From the NCBI RefSeq assembly GCF_003612125.1, contig NZ_RAWI01000029.1:1-44606 (forward strand): 44,606 bases of DNA, in the 5' to 3' direction. A program made the position numbers and the translations under genes. The stretch comes from Corallococcus praedator (GTDB lineage Bacteria; Myxococcota; Myxococcia; Myxococcales; Myxococcaceae). Under the pieces are notes generated by a model. That model searched no databases and was not told where the DNA came from. It saw only the letters and a program-made list of their open reading frames with translations. Positions 26,594-34,812 of the stretch are shown one piece after another; the stretch's first letter is position 1; every line of letters begins with the position of its first letter.

Positions 26594-28714
26594 TCAGCGG
26601 TGCTGGAGGAGGAAGTGGGCCTCATCCCAGAGCAGCCCATGGCGTCGCAGGAGGTCTTCAATCCCCGTCCCCGCCGGGGGCGGATGGGCCAGGGCCTGGA
26701 ACCCGAGCAGGTGCACGGTCCGGTCGGAGGCCGCTGACGCCAGGACCGTCCCGTCGGGCGAGAAGGCCAGGGCCGACAGGAAACCCTGCTGGCCCCCAAC
26801 GCGGCCCATCAGCTCTCCGGATGGCAGGCCCCAGACCTTCACCTCCGCATCCAGGCCCCCCGAGGCCAGGAACCGCCCATCCGGTGACAGGGCCAGGGAC
26901 AGGATGCCCGCCGTGCCCTCATCCAGCGTCTGCAACAACCGGCCCTGCACCGCGTCCCAGACCCGAAGGGGCTGCCGCATGCCCGCCGTCACCAACCGGT
27001 CGCCGGACGGCGTGAACGCCACCGCCCGGACCCGCTCCCCCGCTTCGAGTCGCAGCAGCGGCTGACGCGTGGCCACATCCCAGGTGCGCACGGTCTTGTC
27101 CGCTCCGCCCGAGGCGAGCCGATGCCCGGTGGCATCGAAGACCAGGGCCCAGAGCTTCCCCGTGTGCCCCTGGAGCCGTCCCACGGGCGTGCCCTCGGGC
27201 AGGGACCAGAGGTGAATGTCCGGGTCTCCCGCCGCGGCGAGCGTCTTCCCATCCGGGCTGAACGCCACCGCGCGCACGGAGCCGTTCACACCCGACAGGT
27301 CCAGCAGGGGTCGGCCCGAGCCGGCCTCCAACACCCGCACCCGTCCCTTCAACGTGCCCGCCGCGACCAGCCTCCGGTCCGGACTCACGGCCAGGGACCC
27401 CACGGCCTCCGTCCCTTCCGCGCTCGACGCGACGCTGCTCCAGTCCGCGAGGCGCCACCGTCGCAACCCATCTTCCGCGCCGGAGAGCAGCTCCTGCTCC
27501 TGGGAGAACGCCAGCGCCTCCACCCACACCTCATGTCCGCGCAGGAGCACGTCCAGCGGAGCACGCGGTCTGGACCAGACCTTCAAGACGCCCTCCATCC
27601 CGCCGGAAGCGAAGGTGTACCCGTCGGGAGACAACGCCACGCACATCACGAACCCACGGTGCGCATCCAGCCGCTCCAACAGGGCCCCGCCGCGCGCATC
27701 GACAAGTTGGACGCGCCCATCCCATCCCGCCTGGACGACGAGCGTGAACGCGGGGTCGATGGCCGCGGCCGACACATCCCCACTGTTTCGCAGGACGTTC
27801 ACGAGCTGCCCCGACCGCGCATCCCAGAAGCGCAGGGCGTGGTCGGCCGCCGCGGTCATGATCCGCTGCCCGTCCAGGGAGAAAGCCCCCGACTCCACCT
27901 TCTCCTCGTGACCGATGAGGCGATGCGCTTCCTTGCGCGCCTCCAGGTCCCAGACCCGCGCGCTCCGGTCCATGCTCGTCGAGAGCAGCCGCTGGCCATC
28001 CGTGGAGAAGGCCACGGCAATCACATGCTCGTCATGTTCGAAGCGCAGGTGTTCGGCTCCGGTGGCCACGCTCCAGACGCGCACCGTCTTGTCCAGGCCT
28101 CCGGAGGCCAACCGCTCTCCCCCGGGTGAGAACGCCAGCCCCCGCACGACGTCCGTATGGCCTTGATACAGGGCCACCTGACGCCCCTGCCGCCAATCCC
28201 AGACGCGAATCTCCCCGGGCCTGCCGGCGGACGCCAGCCACCGGCCGTCCGGCGCGAAGGCCACGGCGTGCACCTCCGCCGTGTGGCCCTTGAGCTCCGC
28301 CAGCAATCCACCGTGCTCCACGTCCCAGAGCCGCACGACGGAGTCGTAGCCCGCGGAGGCCAGCACCCGCCCATCCGGCGAGAACGCCACGGCGAGGACG
28401 GAGCCTTCGAACGACTGCGTCCAGCGCAGCGTGGAGGCCCGGCCCGACGCCTGCCCTTGTCCCCACCGGGCCGCCAGTGAGTCCTGGGAGGCGCGGGCGA
28501 TCGCGAAGGAGGCCGCCGCCACGCCCCATTGCCGGGACTCGGCGGCCGCTTCGCCCTTCGCCAGGTAGATGCGCGCGCGCAGGTCCCGCGCCACCGCGTC
28601 GTCCCGGTCCTCCGCGCGGGTGGGTTCGTGCGCCGCGCACGAAGCGAGCAGCAACGCCAGGACGCCCCACCGCGGCTTCAGGCACTTCAAGGACTGCTCC
28701 CCTCCGGAAGACAT
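26594..28714 (-). CDS. Lipoprotein with 14 WD40 repeats
   Basis: The product is 706 aa. A signal peptide with lipobox LASC (C26) suggests a lipid-anchored periplasmic or surface protein. A short helical stretch (about 35-85: [26 protein letters not shown]) resembles a TPR-like helix pair. From about residue 100 I count 14 WD40 repeats of ~42 aa, for example [25 protein letters not shown], ending about residue 690. Fourteen repeats make two seven-bladed propellers. Repeats 6, 8 and 9 are degenerate. WD40 proteins are binding scaffolds. The frame is intact despite the repetitive sequence. Confidence 0.88.
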   Translation of the reverse strand: MSSGGEQSLKCLKPRWGVLALLLASCAAHEPTRAEDRDDAVARDLRARIYLAKGEAAAESRQWGVAAASFAIARASQDSLAARWGQGQASGRASTLRWTQSFEGSVLAVAFSPDGRVLASAGYDSVVRLWDVEHGGLLAELKGHTAEVHAVAFAPDGRWLASAGRPGEIRVWDWRQGRQVALYQGHTDVVRGLAFSPGGERLASGGLDKTVRVWSVATGAEHLRFEHDEHVIAVAFSTDGQRLLSTSMDRSARVWDLEARKEAHRLIGHEEKVESGAFSLDGQRIMTAAADHALRFWDARSGQLVNVLRNSGDVSAAAIDPAFTLVVQAGWDGRVQLVDARGGALLERLDAHRGFVMCVALSPDGYTFASGGMEGVLKVWSRPRAPLDVLLRGHEVWVEALAFSQEQELLSGAEDGLRRWRLADWSSVASSAEGTEAVGSLAVSPDRRLVAAGTLKGRVRVLEAGSGRPLLDLSGVNGSVRAVAFSPDGKTLAAAGDPDIHLWSLPEGTPVGRLQGHTGKLWALVFDATGHRLASGGADKTVRTWDVATRQPLLRLEAGERVRAVAFTPSGDRLVTAGMRQPLRVWDAVQGRLLQTLDEGTAGILSLALSPDGRFLASGGLDAEVKVWGLPSGELMGRVGGQQGFLSALAFSPDGTVLASAASDRTVHLLGFQALAHPPPAGTGIEDLLRRHGLLWDEAHFLLQHR

Positions 28715-28877
28715 GGACGCGGAGCCTACGCGGACGGGCCCTTCCCATGAACGGTGGGCGACCAGACGAGCAGCCAGGGGAGGCGGTGCGATAGCTGGCG
28801 CGGCACCCCACCTTGTCCCTCCGCGCCGCGGCCACAGGTTTGGATCAATGGCGCGCTCAGCCCGTCAGGAGGAATCC

Positions 28878-29057
28878 ATGCCCGACAAGCAGCCCCCCGA
28901 CAAAGCCAGGAAGGACCCACGCGAGGACAAGCGTCCCTTGACCGTCCAGGGGGAGTTCATCCGCGAGGAGCCAGGCCCCGCACGCGCTTCCAAACAGACC
29001 CCGCCGGCCCAGGAGAAGAGCGCGGCGCAGCGGGGCAAGCCCCGGACGGGGAGGTAG
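28878..29057 (+). CDS. Small charged protein of unknown function
   Basis: The product is 59 aa from ATG 28878 with a strong AGGAGGAA site. It is almost entirely hydrophilic (Lys, Arg, Pro, Gln, Glu; e.g. DKARKDPREDKRPLTVQGEF) and probably disordered. No family is recognised. It ends 6 bp before the DUF3175 gene, whose Shine-Dalgarno overlaps its stop, so the two are co-translated. Confidence 0.55.
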   Translation: MPDKQPPDKARKDPREDKRPLTVQGEFIREEPGPARASKQTPPAQEKSAAQRGKPRTGR

Positions 29058-29063
29058 AACGCG

Positions 29064-29435
29064 ATGGCAGCCGCCACCCGGAAGACGCGGGGCCACAACA
29101 TGCCCCGCAAGCGCGCCCCCACCCGGAAGAAGACCACCGCGTCCCATGCACCGAAGCAGGGACGCTGGTCCCAGGCGGTGACGGAGCACAGCGACGCGAT
29201 GACGCTGGAGGATCGGGTCTTCACACTCTCCCCGAAGGAGATCGCACGCTCGGTGAAACGCTCCGCCGAACGCAGCACCCGGCGGAAGGCCTCACCGTTC
29301 CAGTCCGCCATGTCGATGCTCACGTTCTACGGAAACCGCGCGGGGCGGAATCTCCCGGCTTCCCGGAAGCGCGCGCTCCAGGAGGCCAAGGAGGAGCTGC
29401 GCAAGCTGTACCACCGGCCCTCCAAGTCCCCGTAG
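29064..29435 (+). CDS. DUF3175 family protein
   Basis: The product is 123 aa from ATG 29064 (GGGAGG ten nt upstream). A basic N-terminal tail is followed by the DUF3175 core: WSQAVTEHSDAMTLEDRVF, then PKEIARSVKRSAERSTRRKA and SAMSMLTFYGNRAGRNL, then ALQEAKEELRKLY. The function of this family is unknown; its small, very basic and helical make-up suggests nucleic-acid binding. It lies 124 bp upstream of the repeat-protein gene on the same strand. Confidence 0.8.
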   Translation: MAAATRKTRGHNMPRKRAPTRKKTTASHAPKQGRWSQAVTEHSDAMTLEDRVFTLSPKEIARSVKRSAERSTRRKASPFQSAMSMLTFYGNRAGRNLPASRKRALQEAKEELRKLYHRPSKSP

Positions 29436-29559
29436 TCACAGGGACTTTCGCGGCGCGGACGGCAGGGCGGAAGCAAGCAGGCGAGCAGGACTCTCATCCT
29501 CGGAGAATCAAGCAACTCCCGGGGCATCCGGCGCGATAACCCATCGCAAAGGACCCCCT

Positions 29560-30384
29560 ATGACCAAGATCAAGTCTCCGCCGGGATTCGTTTCAACGCC
29601 CAAGACCGCGCCGAAGAGCGCCACGACCGAGGGCAAGCCCGCTGGCGCGCCCGAGCTGAAGAAGGCCCCCAAGCGCGCGGGCGACAGCTTCGAGCAGACG
29701 AAGCCTGCCCCGAAGTCCGGCAAGGAGGGCTTCAAGGTCAATGACCGCGTCATCGTGAAGGTCATCGCGGACGAGCCCACCACCCCCGTCAAGGGCGAGA
29801 ACACGGGCCTCAAGGTCAATGACCGCATCATCGTGAAGATCGTCGCGGACGAGCCCACCAACCCCGTCACGGGCGGCGGTGACATCGGCTTCAAGGGCAA
29901 CATCGGCGGCAAGGGCGACTTCAAGGACATCGGCTTCCCGCACGGGCCCATCAAGGTCATCGCGGACGAGCCCACCACCCCCGTCACGGGCGGTGGGACG
30001 CCGGGCCTCATCGACGATCACATCGTGAAGATCGTCGCGGACGAGCCCACCAACCCCGTCACGGGCGGCGGGACGTCGGGTCTCATCGATGATCACATCG
30101 TGAAGATCGTCGCGGACGAGCCCACCAACCCCATCAAGGGTGGCACGGACTCCGGCCTGAAGATCGGTGACCACATCGTCAAGGTCATCGCGGACGAGCC
30201 CACCAACCCCATCAAGGGCGGCGGTGACGGCAGCATCAAGGACATCGATGACGGCGTCATCGTGAAGATCATCTCCGACGACCCCATCCGTGGCCCGTCC
30301 GAGCCTTCGTTCAAGCCGCCGAAGCTCGACATCAAGCCGCTGGACACCCAGGTGCTGAAGGTCCGCATGGACAGCCCGGTCTGA
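29560..30384 (+). CDS. Repeat protein, candidate RiPP precursor (ADEPT[TN]P repeats)
   Basis: The product is 274 aa, no signal peptide. ATG 29560 has AAAGGA nine nt upstream. Residues 1-55 are a Lys/Pro/Thr-rich leader-like region. Residues 56-222 carry six repeats of about 25 aa with the core IVKxxADEPT[TN]P[VI], at D71, D97, D136, D161, D186 and D212 (spacing 26, 39, 25, 25, 26). The 39-residue step holds an extra Gly-rich insert (FKGNIGGKGDFKDIGF). Two degenerate copies follow (IISDDP at 238-242, VRMDSP at the end). Each core offers paired acid residues and Thr/Lys, the chemistry used by ATP-grasp ligases that make ester or amide cross-links (graspetides). It is followed directly by an ATP-grasp and a 2OG oxygenase gene. 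It could instead be a structural repeat protein. The family is not one I recognise. Confidence 0.7.
   Translation: MTKIKSPPGFVSTPKTAPKSATTEGKPAGAPELKKAPKRAGDSFEQTKPAPKSGKEGFKVNDRVIVKVIADEPTTPVKGENTGLKVNDRIIVKIVADEPTNPVTGGGDIGFKGNIGGKGDFKDIGFPHGPIKVIADEPTTPVTGGGTPGLIDDHIVKIVADEPTNPVTGGGTSGLIDDHIVKIVADEPTNPIKGGTDSGLKIGDHIVKVIADEPTNPIKGGGDGSIKDIDDGVIVKIISDDPIRGPSEPSFKPPKLDIKPLDTQVLKVRMDSPV
29752..30222 (+). repeat. Coding tandem repeats of the candidate precursor
   Basis: Near-identical DNA blocks of about 75-78 bp (one of 117 bp) encode the six ADEPT[TN]P units, with conserved GGACGAGCCCACCA-type text. Copies 4 and 5 (about 30007-30150) are almost identical, pointing to recent duplication. The downstream copies diverge. 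Confidence 0.85.
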
Positions 30385-30412
30385 GCAGCCTCCTGGCGGA
30401 GTCACGGTCCCC

Positions 30413-31351
30413 ATGGCGTCCATGAAGAAGGTCGTGATCATCGGCTCGCGGACGGATGACGCCACCCGCTTCGTCGCTGAAGCGGTGGAGCGCCGACGCG
30501 CGCGAGCCATCGTCGTGGAAACCGACAAGGTGCCCGACTCCGCCACGCTGAGCTGGGAGGACGGCGACGTGCTCTGGGACGGTGAATGTCTCAGCGACCT
30601 GCGCTCGTTCTACATCAAGGCCATCCGGCTCTCGCTCCCGGTCCCCGAGGCCGAAGCCCTGTCCGCGCGGAACTTCCCGCGCTGGCAGGAGCAGTACCTC
30701 GCGGAACGGGAGCGTCAGTCGCTGCTGCACTCCGTCCTGCGCTCGCTCAACAAGCGCGGGTGTTCCTTCATCAACCCGATGGAGGCGGTGGAGCTGCACT
30801 ACCTGAAGCTCCACCAGCTGGCCCTGCTGCGGCGGCACAAGATCCCCGTGCCCGCGAGCCTGGGCACCGCCTCCGCGGACGCGGTGCGGGAGTTCGTCGC
30901 CCGCCACAAGGCCGTCATCTACAAGCCGCTGGGCGGCGGCGCGCTCGTGCAGAAGATTGGCGAAGCGGACCTCACCGAGGAGCGGATGGCGCTGCTCGTC
31001 AACTGCCCGGTCCTCTTCCAGCAGCAGATCCAGGGCGACGAGTTCCGCGCCTACGTGCTCGACGGCGAGCCCGTGGCGGCCTTCCGCATCCCCACCGAGG
31101 GTGTGGTGGACGCGCGGCAGAACCTGGACAAGGTGAAGCCCGGCCGCCTGCCCAAGGAGGCCTGGGAGCTGTGCATCCGCGGCGCGAAGGCGCTGGGCAT
31201 GGTCTTCACGGCGGTGGACCTGCGCCGGACCCCCGAGGGCGAGTTCGTGGCCCTTGAATTCAACCCCACTCCCGCCATCTCCTTCTTCGATGATCCGCGC
31301 GACGGAAAAGTCATCACCCGACTCGCCAGCTACCTGGTCGCCAAGGCCTGA
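30413..31351 (+). CDS. RimK-like ATP-grasp ligase
   Basis: The product is 312 aa from ATG 30413 (GGAG 11 nt upstream; ATG 30422 also possible). The C-terminal half is an ATP-grasp fold: VIYKPLGGGALV (nucleotide Lys171), the hinge VLFQQQIQGDEFRAYVLDGE (E210, R212) and the metal site AVDLRRTPEGEFVALEFNPTP (D269, E282, N284). This pattern matches the RimK/MvdC-MvdD branch, which activates a carboxylate as acyl-phosphate and joins it to an amine or hydroxyl. The N-terminal ~130 aa form a pre-ATP-grasp domain without a recognised leader-binding motif. It starts 28 bp after the repeat-protein gene and overlaps the oxygenase frame, so all three are probably one transcript. The substrate is inferred. 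Confidence 0.83.
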   Translation: MASMKKVVIIGSRTDDATRFVAEAVERRRARAIVVETDKVPDSATLSWEDGDVLWDGECLSDLRSFYIKAIRLSLPVPEAEALSARNFPRWQEQYLAERERQSLLHSVLRSLNKRGCSFINPMEAVELHYLKLHQLALLRRHKIPVPASLGTASADAVREFVARHKAVIYKPLGGGALVQKIGEADLTEERMALLVNCPVLFQQQIQGDEFRAYVLDGEPVAAFRIPTEGVVDARQNLDKVKPGRLPKEAWELCIRGAKALGMVFTAVDLRRTPEGEFVALEFNPTPAISFFDDPRDGKVITRLASYLVAKA

Positions 31352-32054
31352 GCGCCCCAGCGGCTTCTTCGTCGCGCACTTCGCCGACAGCGTCTTCGGC
31401 CACGTCCGCGCGAAGCCGCCGAGCGCGTTCCCTGCGTCCGCGGCCGGGTGGTCCCCGCTCGCGGACGCATCCCCGAAGCTGCACGACGCCATCCGCCACG
31501 AGTTCATCTCCGGTGGACGGGTGCCGCACGTCTGCCTCCAGCGCATGCTCCTGCCCGAGCGCGCCGAGGCCATGCACCAGGCGCTCCGCGACGCCCGCTT
31601 CCAGCGCCACCACCACGGGCCCTATCCGCTGCACGTCGCGCCGCTGGCGCAGCAGGCGCCCGGCGTCCTGTCGGACTTCTGCGCGTGGCTCGCGAGCGAG
31701 GACGGCGCGGACTTCCACGCGGCGCTCGTGGGCTGGCCCCAGAAGCTGGAGACCCGGCAGGTCCAGGTGTCGCGCATGGACGTGGGCGAGCAGTTCCCGG
31801 AGCACCGGGACACGGACGAGGAAGGGCTCGCGGTCGTCTACAACTTCACCCGCCCCTGGGAACAGGGCTTCGGCGGGGTCCTCGCCTTCCCGCACCCGGA
31901 CGGCGACCGGGACCTGATGCGCGTCCCGCCCATCTTCAACTCGGTGTTCATCTTCCGCGCCGTGAACGCCCCGCACCGCGTGACGGAGTGGATGCCCGCG
32001 GCGCAGGGCCATCAGCGCTACTCCATCACCGCCTTCATGCTCGCGAAGCGGTGA
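31290..32054 (+). CDS. 2-oxoglutarate/Fe(II)-dependent oxygenase (prolyl-hydroxylase-like)
   Basis: The product is 254 aa if it starts at ATG 31290, which overlaps the ATP-grasp gene by 62 nt; there is no good start codon between the ATP-grasp stop and 31518, yet third-position GC stays high from about 31353. The double-stranded beta-helix core is clear: QVSRMDVGEQFPEHRDTDEEGLAVVYNFTR with the HxD metal motif (H172, D174), then IFNSVFIFRAVNAPHRVTEW with distal H229, then QRYSITAFML with R243 for 2-oxoglutarate. This is the P4Hc/Tpa1-like pattern that hydroxylates Pro, Asp/Asn or similar residues in proteins. Prolines and acidic residues in the neighbouring repeat protein are natural candidate targets. 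Confidence 0.78.
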   Translation: MIRATEKSSPDSPATWSPRPERPSGFFVAHFADSVFGHVRAKPPSAFPASAAGWSPLADASPKLHDAIRHEFISGGRVPHVCLQRMLLPERAEAMHQALRDARFQRHHHGPYPLHVAPLAQQAPGVLSDFCAWLASEDGADFHAALVGWPQKLETRQVQVSRMDVGEQFPEHRDTDEEGLAVVYNFTRPWEQGFGGVLAFPHPDGDRDLMRVPPIFNSVFIFRAVNAPHRVTEWMPAAQGHQRYSITAFMLAKR

Positions 32055-32136
32055 GCCCTCGCCTGGCCGCCCGCCCGCGCGCGAAGGCCTGGAGGCCGGC
32101 GCGCGTTGACGGTCTTGAACCTGGAGGAGACGCGCC

Positions 32137-33390
32137 ATGGCACCGACAGGCCGGACGGAATCGCCCCCCTCGCCCAGACGGGCTTCAGGAGGACTGACCC
32201 GCGAAGGGCTCGCCGCGGTGTCCTCCGTGCTGCGCGGCCCTGTCGAACAGGGCGGGCTGCCCGGCCTCGTCTCGCTGGTGGCGCGAGGGGCTCAGGTCCA
32301 CGTGGATGCGCTGGGCGTGCAGGACCTCCAGTCCGGCGTGCCCATGCGGCGCGACACCCTCTTCCGCATCGCGTCCATGGGCAAGCCCGTCACGGCCGTG
32401 GCCACGCTGATGCTCGTGGAGGACGGAAGGCTCCAGCTCGATGGCCCCGTCGACCGGTGGCTGCCGGAGCTGGCGAACCGCCGCGTCCTGCGCGCGCTCG
32501 ACAGCCCGCTGGAGGACACCGTTCCGGCGCGCCGCCCCATCACGGTGCGGGACTTGCTCACGCTGCGGCTGGGAACGGGCGCGGTGATGGCGCCTCCGAA
32601 CACCTACCCCATCCAGAAGGCGATGCAGGCGGAGCGGGTGGCTCCCGGCTTCGAGCCCATCCCCCACACGCCCGACGAATTCATGCGGCGTCTGGGCGCG
32701 CTGCCGCTCATCCATCACCCGGGAGAACGGTGGATGTATCACACCGGGTTCGAGGTCCTGGGCGTGCTGGTCGCACGCGCCTCCGGGATGGGCCTTGATG
32801 ACTTCCTCTCCGAGCGCCTCTTCAAGCCCCTGGGCATGAACGACACCGCGTTCAGCGTGCCGCAGGAGAAGCTGGACCGGGTGTCGACCGCCTACCAGCG
32901 AGCCCCCGGCACCGGAGCGCTCACGGCCTGGGACAGCCCCCTGTCGGGCCTGTTGTCACATCCTCCCGCCTTCCTCGCGGGCGGCGGGCAGGGCGGCGGG
33001 CTGGTGTCGACCGCCGACGACTTCCTCACCTTCTGCCGGATGCTGCTGAACCAGGGCCGCCACGGTGCGACGCGCCTGCTGTCCCCCGAGAGCCTCCAGC
33101 AGATGCTGACGGATCAGATCCCCCCCGAGCAGAAGGCCGCCTCGCCCTTCTTCCCGGGCTTCTGGGACACCTCCGGCTGGGGCTTCGGCGGAAGCGTCAC
33201 GACGCGGCCGGATGGCATCTCCCCCACGGCCGGTCGCTATGGCTGGGCCGGCGGCTTCGGCACCACGTTCTTCATCGACCCCGACCAGGACCTGGTCGCG
33301 CTGCTGCTCACCCAGCGGATCATGTCGGGCCCCGACGATGAGGCCTTCGCCGTGGCGTTCTCGAAGGCGGCGTACGCGGCGCTCGGTTAG
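32137..33390 (+). CDS. Serine hydrolase, class C beta-lactamase/DD-peptidase-like
   Basis: The product is 417 aa from ATG 32137 (GGAGGAG upstream). It has the S12-type motifs: SMGK (S80-K83, nucleophile and base), YHT (Y201, the Y-x-N/T motif in ERWMYHTGFEVLG) and a WAGGFGTTF segment near the C-terminus that takes the place of the KTG/HxG box. There is no signal peptide, so it is likely cytosolic, unlike a beta-lactamase for drug resistance; esterase or peptidase activity fits better. It is 83 bp downstream of the oxygenase on the same strand and might trim or hydrolyse the cluster's product, but could equally be independent. Confidence 0.82.
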   Translation: MAPTGRTESPPSPRRASGGLTREGLAAVSSVLRGPVEQGGLPGLVSLVARGAQVHVDALGVQDLQSGVPMRRDTLFRIASMGKPVTAVATLMLVEDGRLQLDGPVDRWLPELANRRVLRALDSPLEDTVPARRPITVRDLLTLRLGTGAVMAPPNTYPIQKAMQAERVAPGFEPIPHTPDEFMRRLGALPLIHHPGERWMYHTGFEVLGVLVARASGMGLDDFLSERLFKPLGMNDTAFSVPQEKLDRVSTAYQRAPGTGALTAWDSPLSGLLSHPPAFLAGGGQGGGLVSTADDFLTFCRMLLNQGRHGATRLLSPESLQQMLTDQIPPEQKAASPFFPGFWDTSGWGFGGSVTTRPDGISPTAGRYGWAGGFGTTFFIDPDQDLVALLLTQRIMSGPDDEAFAVAFSKAAYAALG

Positions 33391-33977
33391 AGCGCGGACG
33401 CGGGCGTCGCCGTGCCGGCCTGGGCGCTCTGGGAGGCCGCCTGCGTTCCGCTTCGCGCGGCGGCGTCCAGGTTCGCGAGCCCCTTCTCGAAGTCCTTGCC
33501 CAGCATCGTGTCCATGTTCACGACGAGCGAGAACGCCTTGCCCATCAGGGTGTTCTCCCCCTCCATGCGCCAGCTCACCCGGGTGCCGCCCTCGACGGGC
33601 GCGAGCGTGAAGACGGTCTGGTTCGTGGCGGCGAACGGCTTGAAGAACTCCAGCTTGAGGACGACGCGCTCCGAGGGCCGGCTCTCCACGAGGGTCATGC
33701 GCCCCGCGCCGGCCTTGCTTCCCCCTTCCCAGGTGTAGCTGGCGCCCTGCCCCGTGGCCGGCCCGTCGAAGGACTTGCTCAGGCCCGGCGCGAGTTCGAA
33801 GCGGTACGGCGACCACCCGTCGAACTGGCGCAGGTCGTTGATCATCGCGAAGACGACCTCCGGGGAGGCGTGGACCTGGGCGTGGCGCTCGACGCTGAAG
33901 CGGTCCGGGCGGGTGGCAATGAAGGTCCCCAGCGCGGCGAGGAGGATGAGGGCGGCGACGGCGAGCTTGATGGCCAT
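33387..33977 (-). CDS. Membrane-anchored SRPBCC (polyketide cyclase-like) protein
   Basis: The product is 196 aa. One N-terminal hydrophobic helix (AVAALILLAALGTFIA) anchors a START/SRPBCC fold: RHAQVHASPEVVFAMINDLRQFDGWSPY, then GGTRVSWRMEGENTLMGKAF, typical of the helix-grip ligand pocket. The C-terminal Ala/Ser/Gln tail is low complexity. The substrate is unknown. Its stop codon overlaps the convergent serine hydrolase stop by 4 nt, so the two genes share their 3' ends. Confidence 0.8.
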   Translation of the reverse strand: MAIKLAVAALILLAALGTFIATRPDRFSVERHAQVHASPEVVFAMINDLRQFDGWSPYRFELAPGLSKSFDGPATGQGASYTWEGGSKAGAGRMTLVESRPSERVVLKLEFFKPFAATNQTVFTLAPVEGGTRVSWRMEGENTLMGKAFSLVVNMDTMLGKDFEKGLANLDAAARSGTQAASQSAQAGTATPASAL

Positions 33978-34141
33978 GGGGACGGCTCCTGTTCCAGACG
34001 AAGGCGCCTCCCGGGTGCATCCCAGGAGGCTTCAGCTCCACGTCGAACGAGGGGCCGCGAATTCGACACGGCATTTCTGGCCCGGGAGGCCCACCCCGGC
34101 CTACCGCACCGTTGCGCCCGGTCCACCGGAAGCTTCGTCGC

Positions 34142-34663
34142 TCAGAACGTGACGGCCCAGCGGGTGAAGTTGTCGCTCTGGAAGCGGTGCAGGGGGTTGC
34201 CGGCCATGGTCAGCAGGATTGTTTCCGTCGAGTTCGACAGGACCGCGGTCACGGTGATGCTGTTCATGTTCCAGTTGTCCCCCGTGGAGAAGATGTTGGG
34301 CTGGCCGGAGGTGAACTGGACGGCGAACTCCAGCAGGCGGTCCACGTAGACGTCGCCCGGCACCGCGTAGGTCACGGTGTTCTCCGTGTAGTTGCCCCAG
34401 CCGACGTAGTTGTTCAGGTTGCCGCTGGCGGTCTGCTGGCTGCCCGTCAGGGACAGGTACTTGAGCTGGGCGACGGCGAGGCTCGCGGTGCGCAGGTCAT
34501 CCCCGCCGGTGGTGATCTTCACGCGGATATAGGAGACGCGCAGGGACTCGTCGTAGGCGTGCGCGTCGCCCGGCGCCAGGGTGATGAAGGCCAGGGCGAA
34601 GGCGGCGACCAGCGTGGCGAAGGCGCGGCGGGACAGGGCACCCAGGGAATGGATTCCAGACAT
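34142..34663 (-). CDS. Secreted PLAT-like jellyroll protein
   Basis: The product is 173 aa from ATG 34663. A signal peptide (FATLVAAFALAFITLAPGDAHA, cleavage after AHA) precedes a ~135-aa beta-rich domain: SYIRVKITTGGDDLRTASLA, then VDRLLEFAVQF, then TGDNWNMNSITVTAVLSN and GNPLHRFQSDNFTRW. The TGGDDLR and DNWNMNSITV signatures recall PLAT/LH2-like domains that bind lipids or proteins. No catalytic residues are visible. The protein is probably extracellular or periplasmic. The 149 bp to the kinase gene show no obvious features. Confidence 0.6.
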   Translation of the reverse strand: MSGIHSLGALSRRAFATLVAAFALAFITLAPGDAHAYDESLRVSYIRVKITTGGDDLRTASLAVAQLKYLSLTGSQQTASGNLNNYVGWGNYTENTVTYAVPGDVYVDRLLEFAVQFTSGQPNIFSTGDNWNMNSITVTAVLSNSTETILLTMAGNPLHRFQSDNFTRWAVTF

Positions 34664-34812
34664 GGTGTGGCTTCTCTTTCGTGGGGTTCGGGGAATGGAC
34701 AGACACCACACCCGCGCCTCCCGGAAGCGCGGGCTCACGAAGCACCCTGCCGGGAAGCCCTCGATGCGAACACTGCCAAACTTCTTGCACGGCCCCTGAC
34801 GGGGGCGGCGAC

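Noticed and set aside
29752-30222. CRISPR or non-coding tandem repeat
   Set aside because: The repeats keep the reading frame and encode a conserved peptide unit with good coding bias, so they are protein repeats.
32137-33390. Antibiotic-resistance beta-lactamase
   Set aside because: There is no signal peptide and the third motif deviates; a general S12 serine hydrolase is the safer call.
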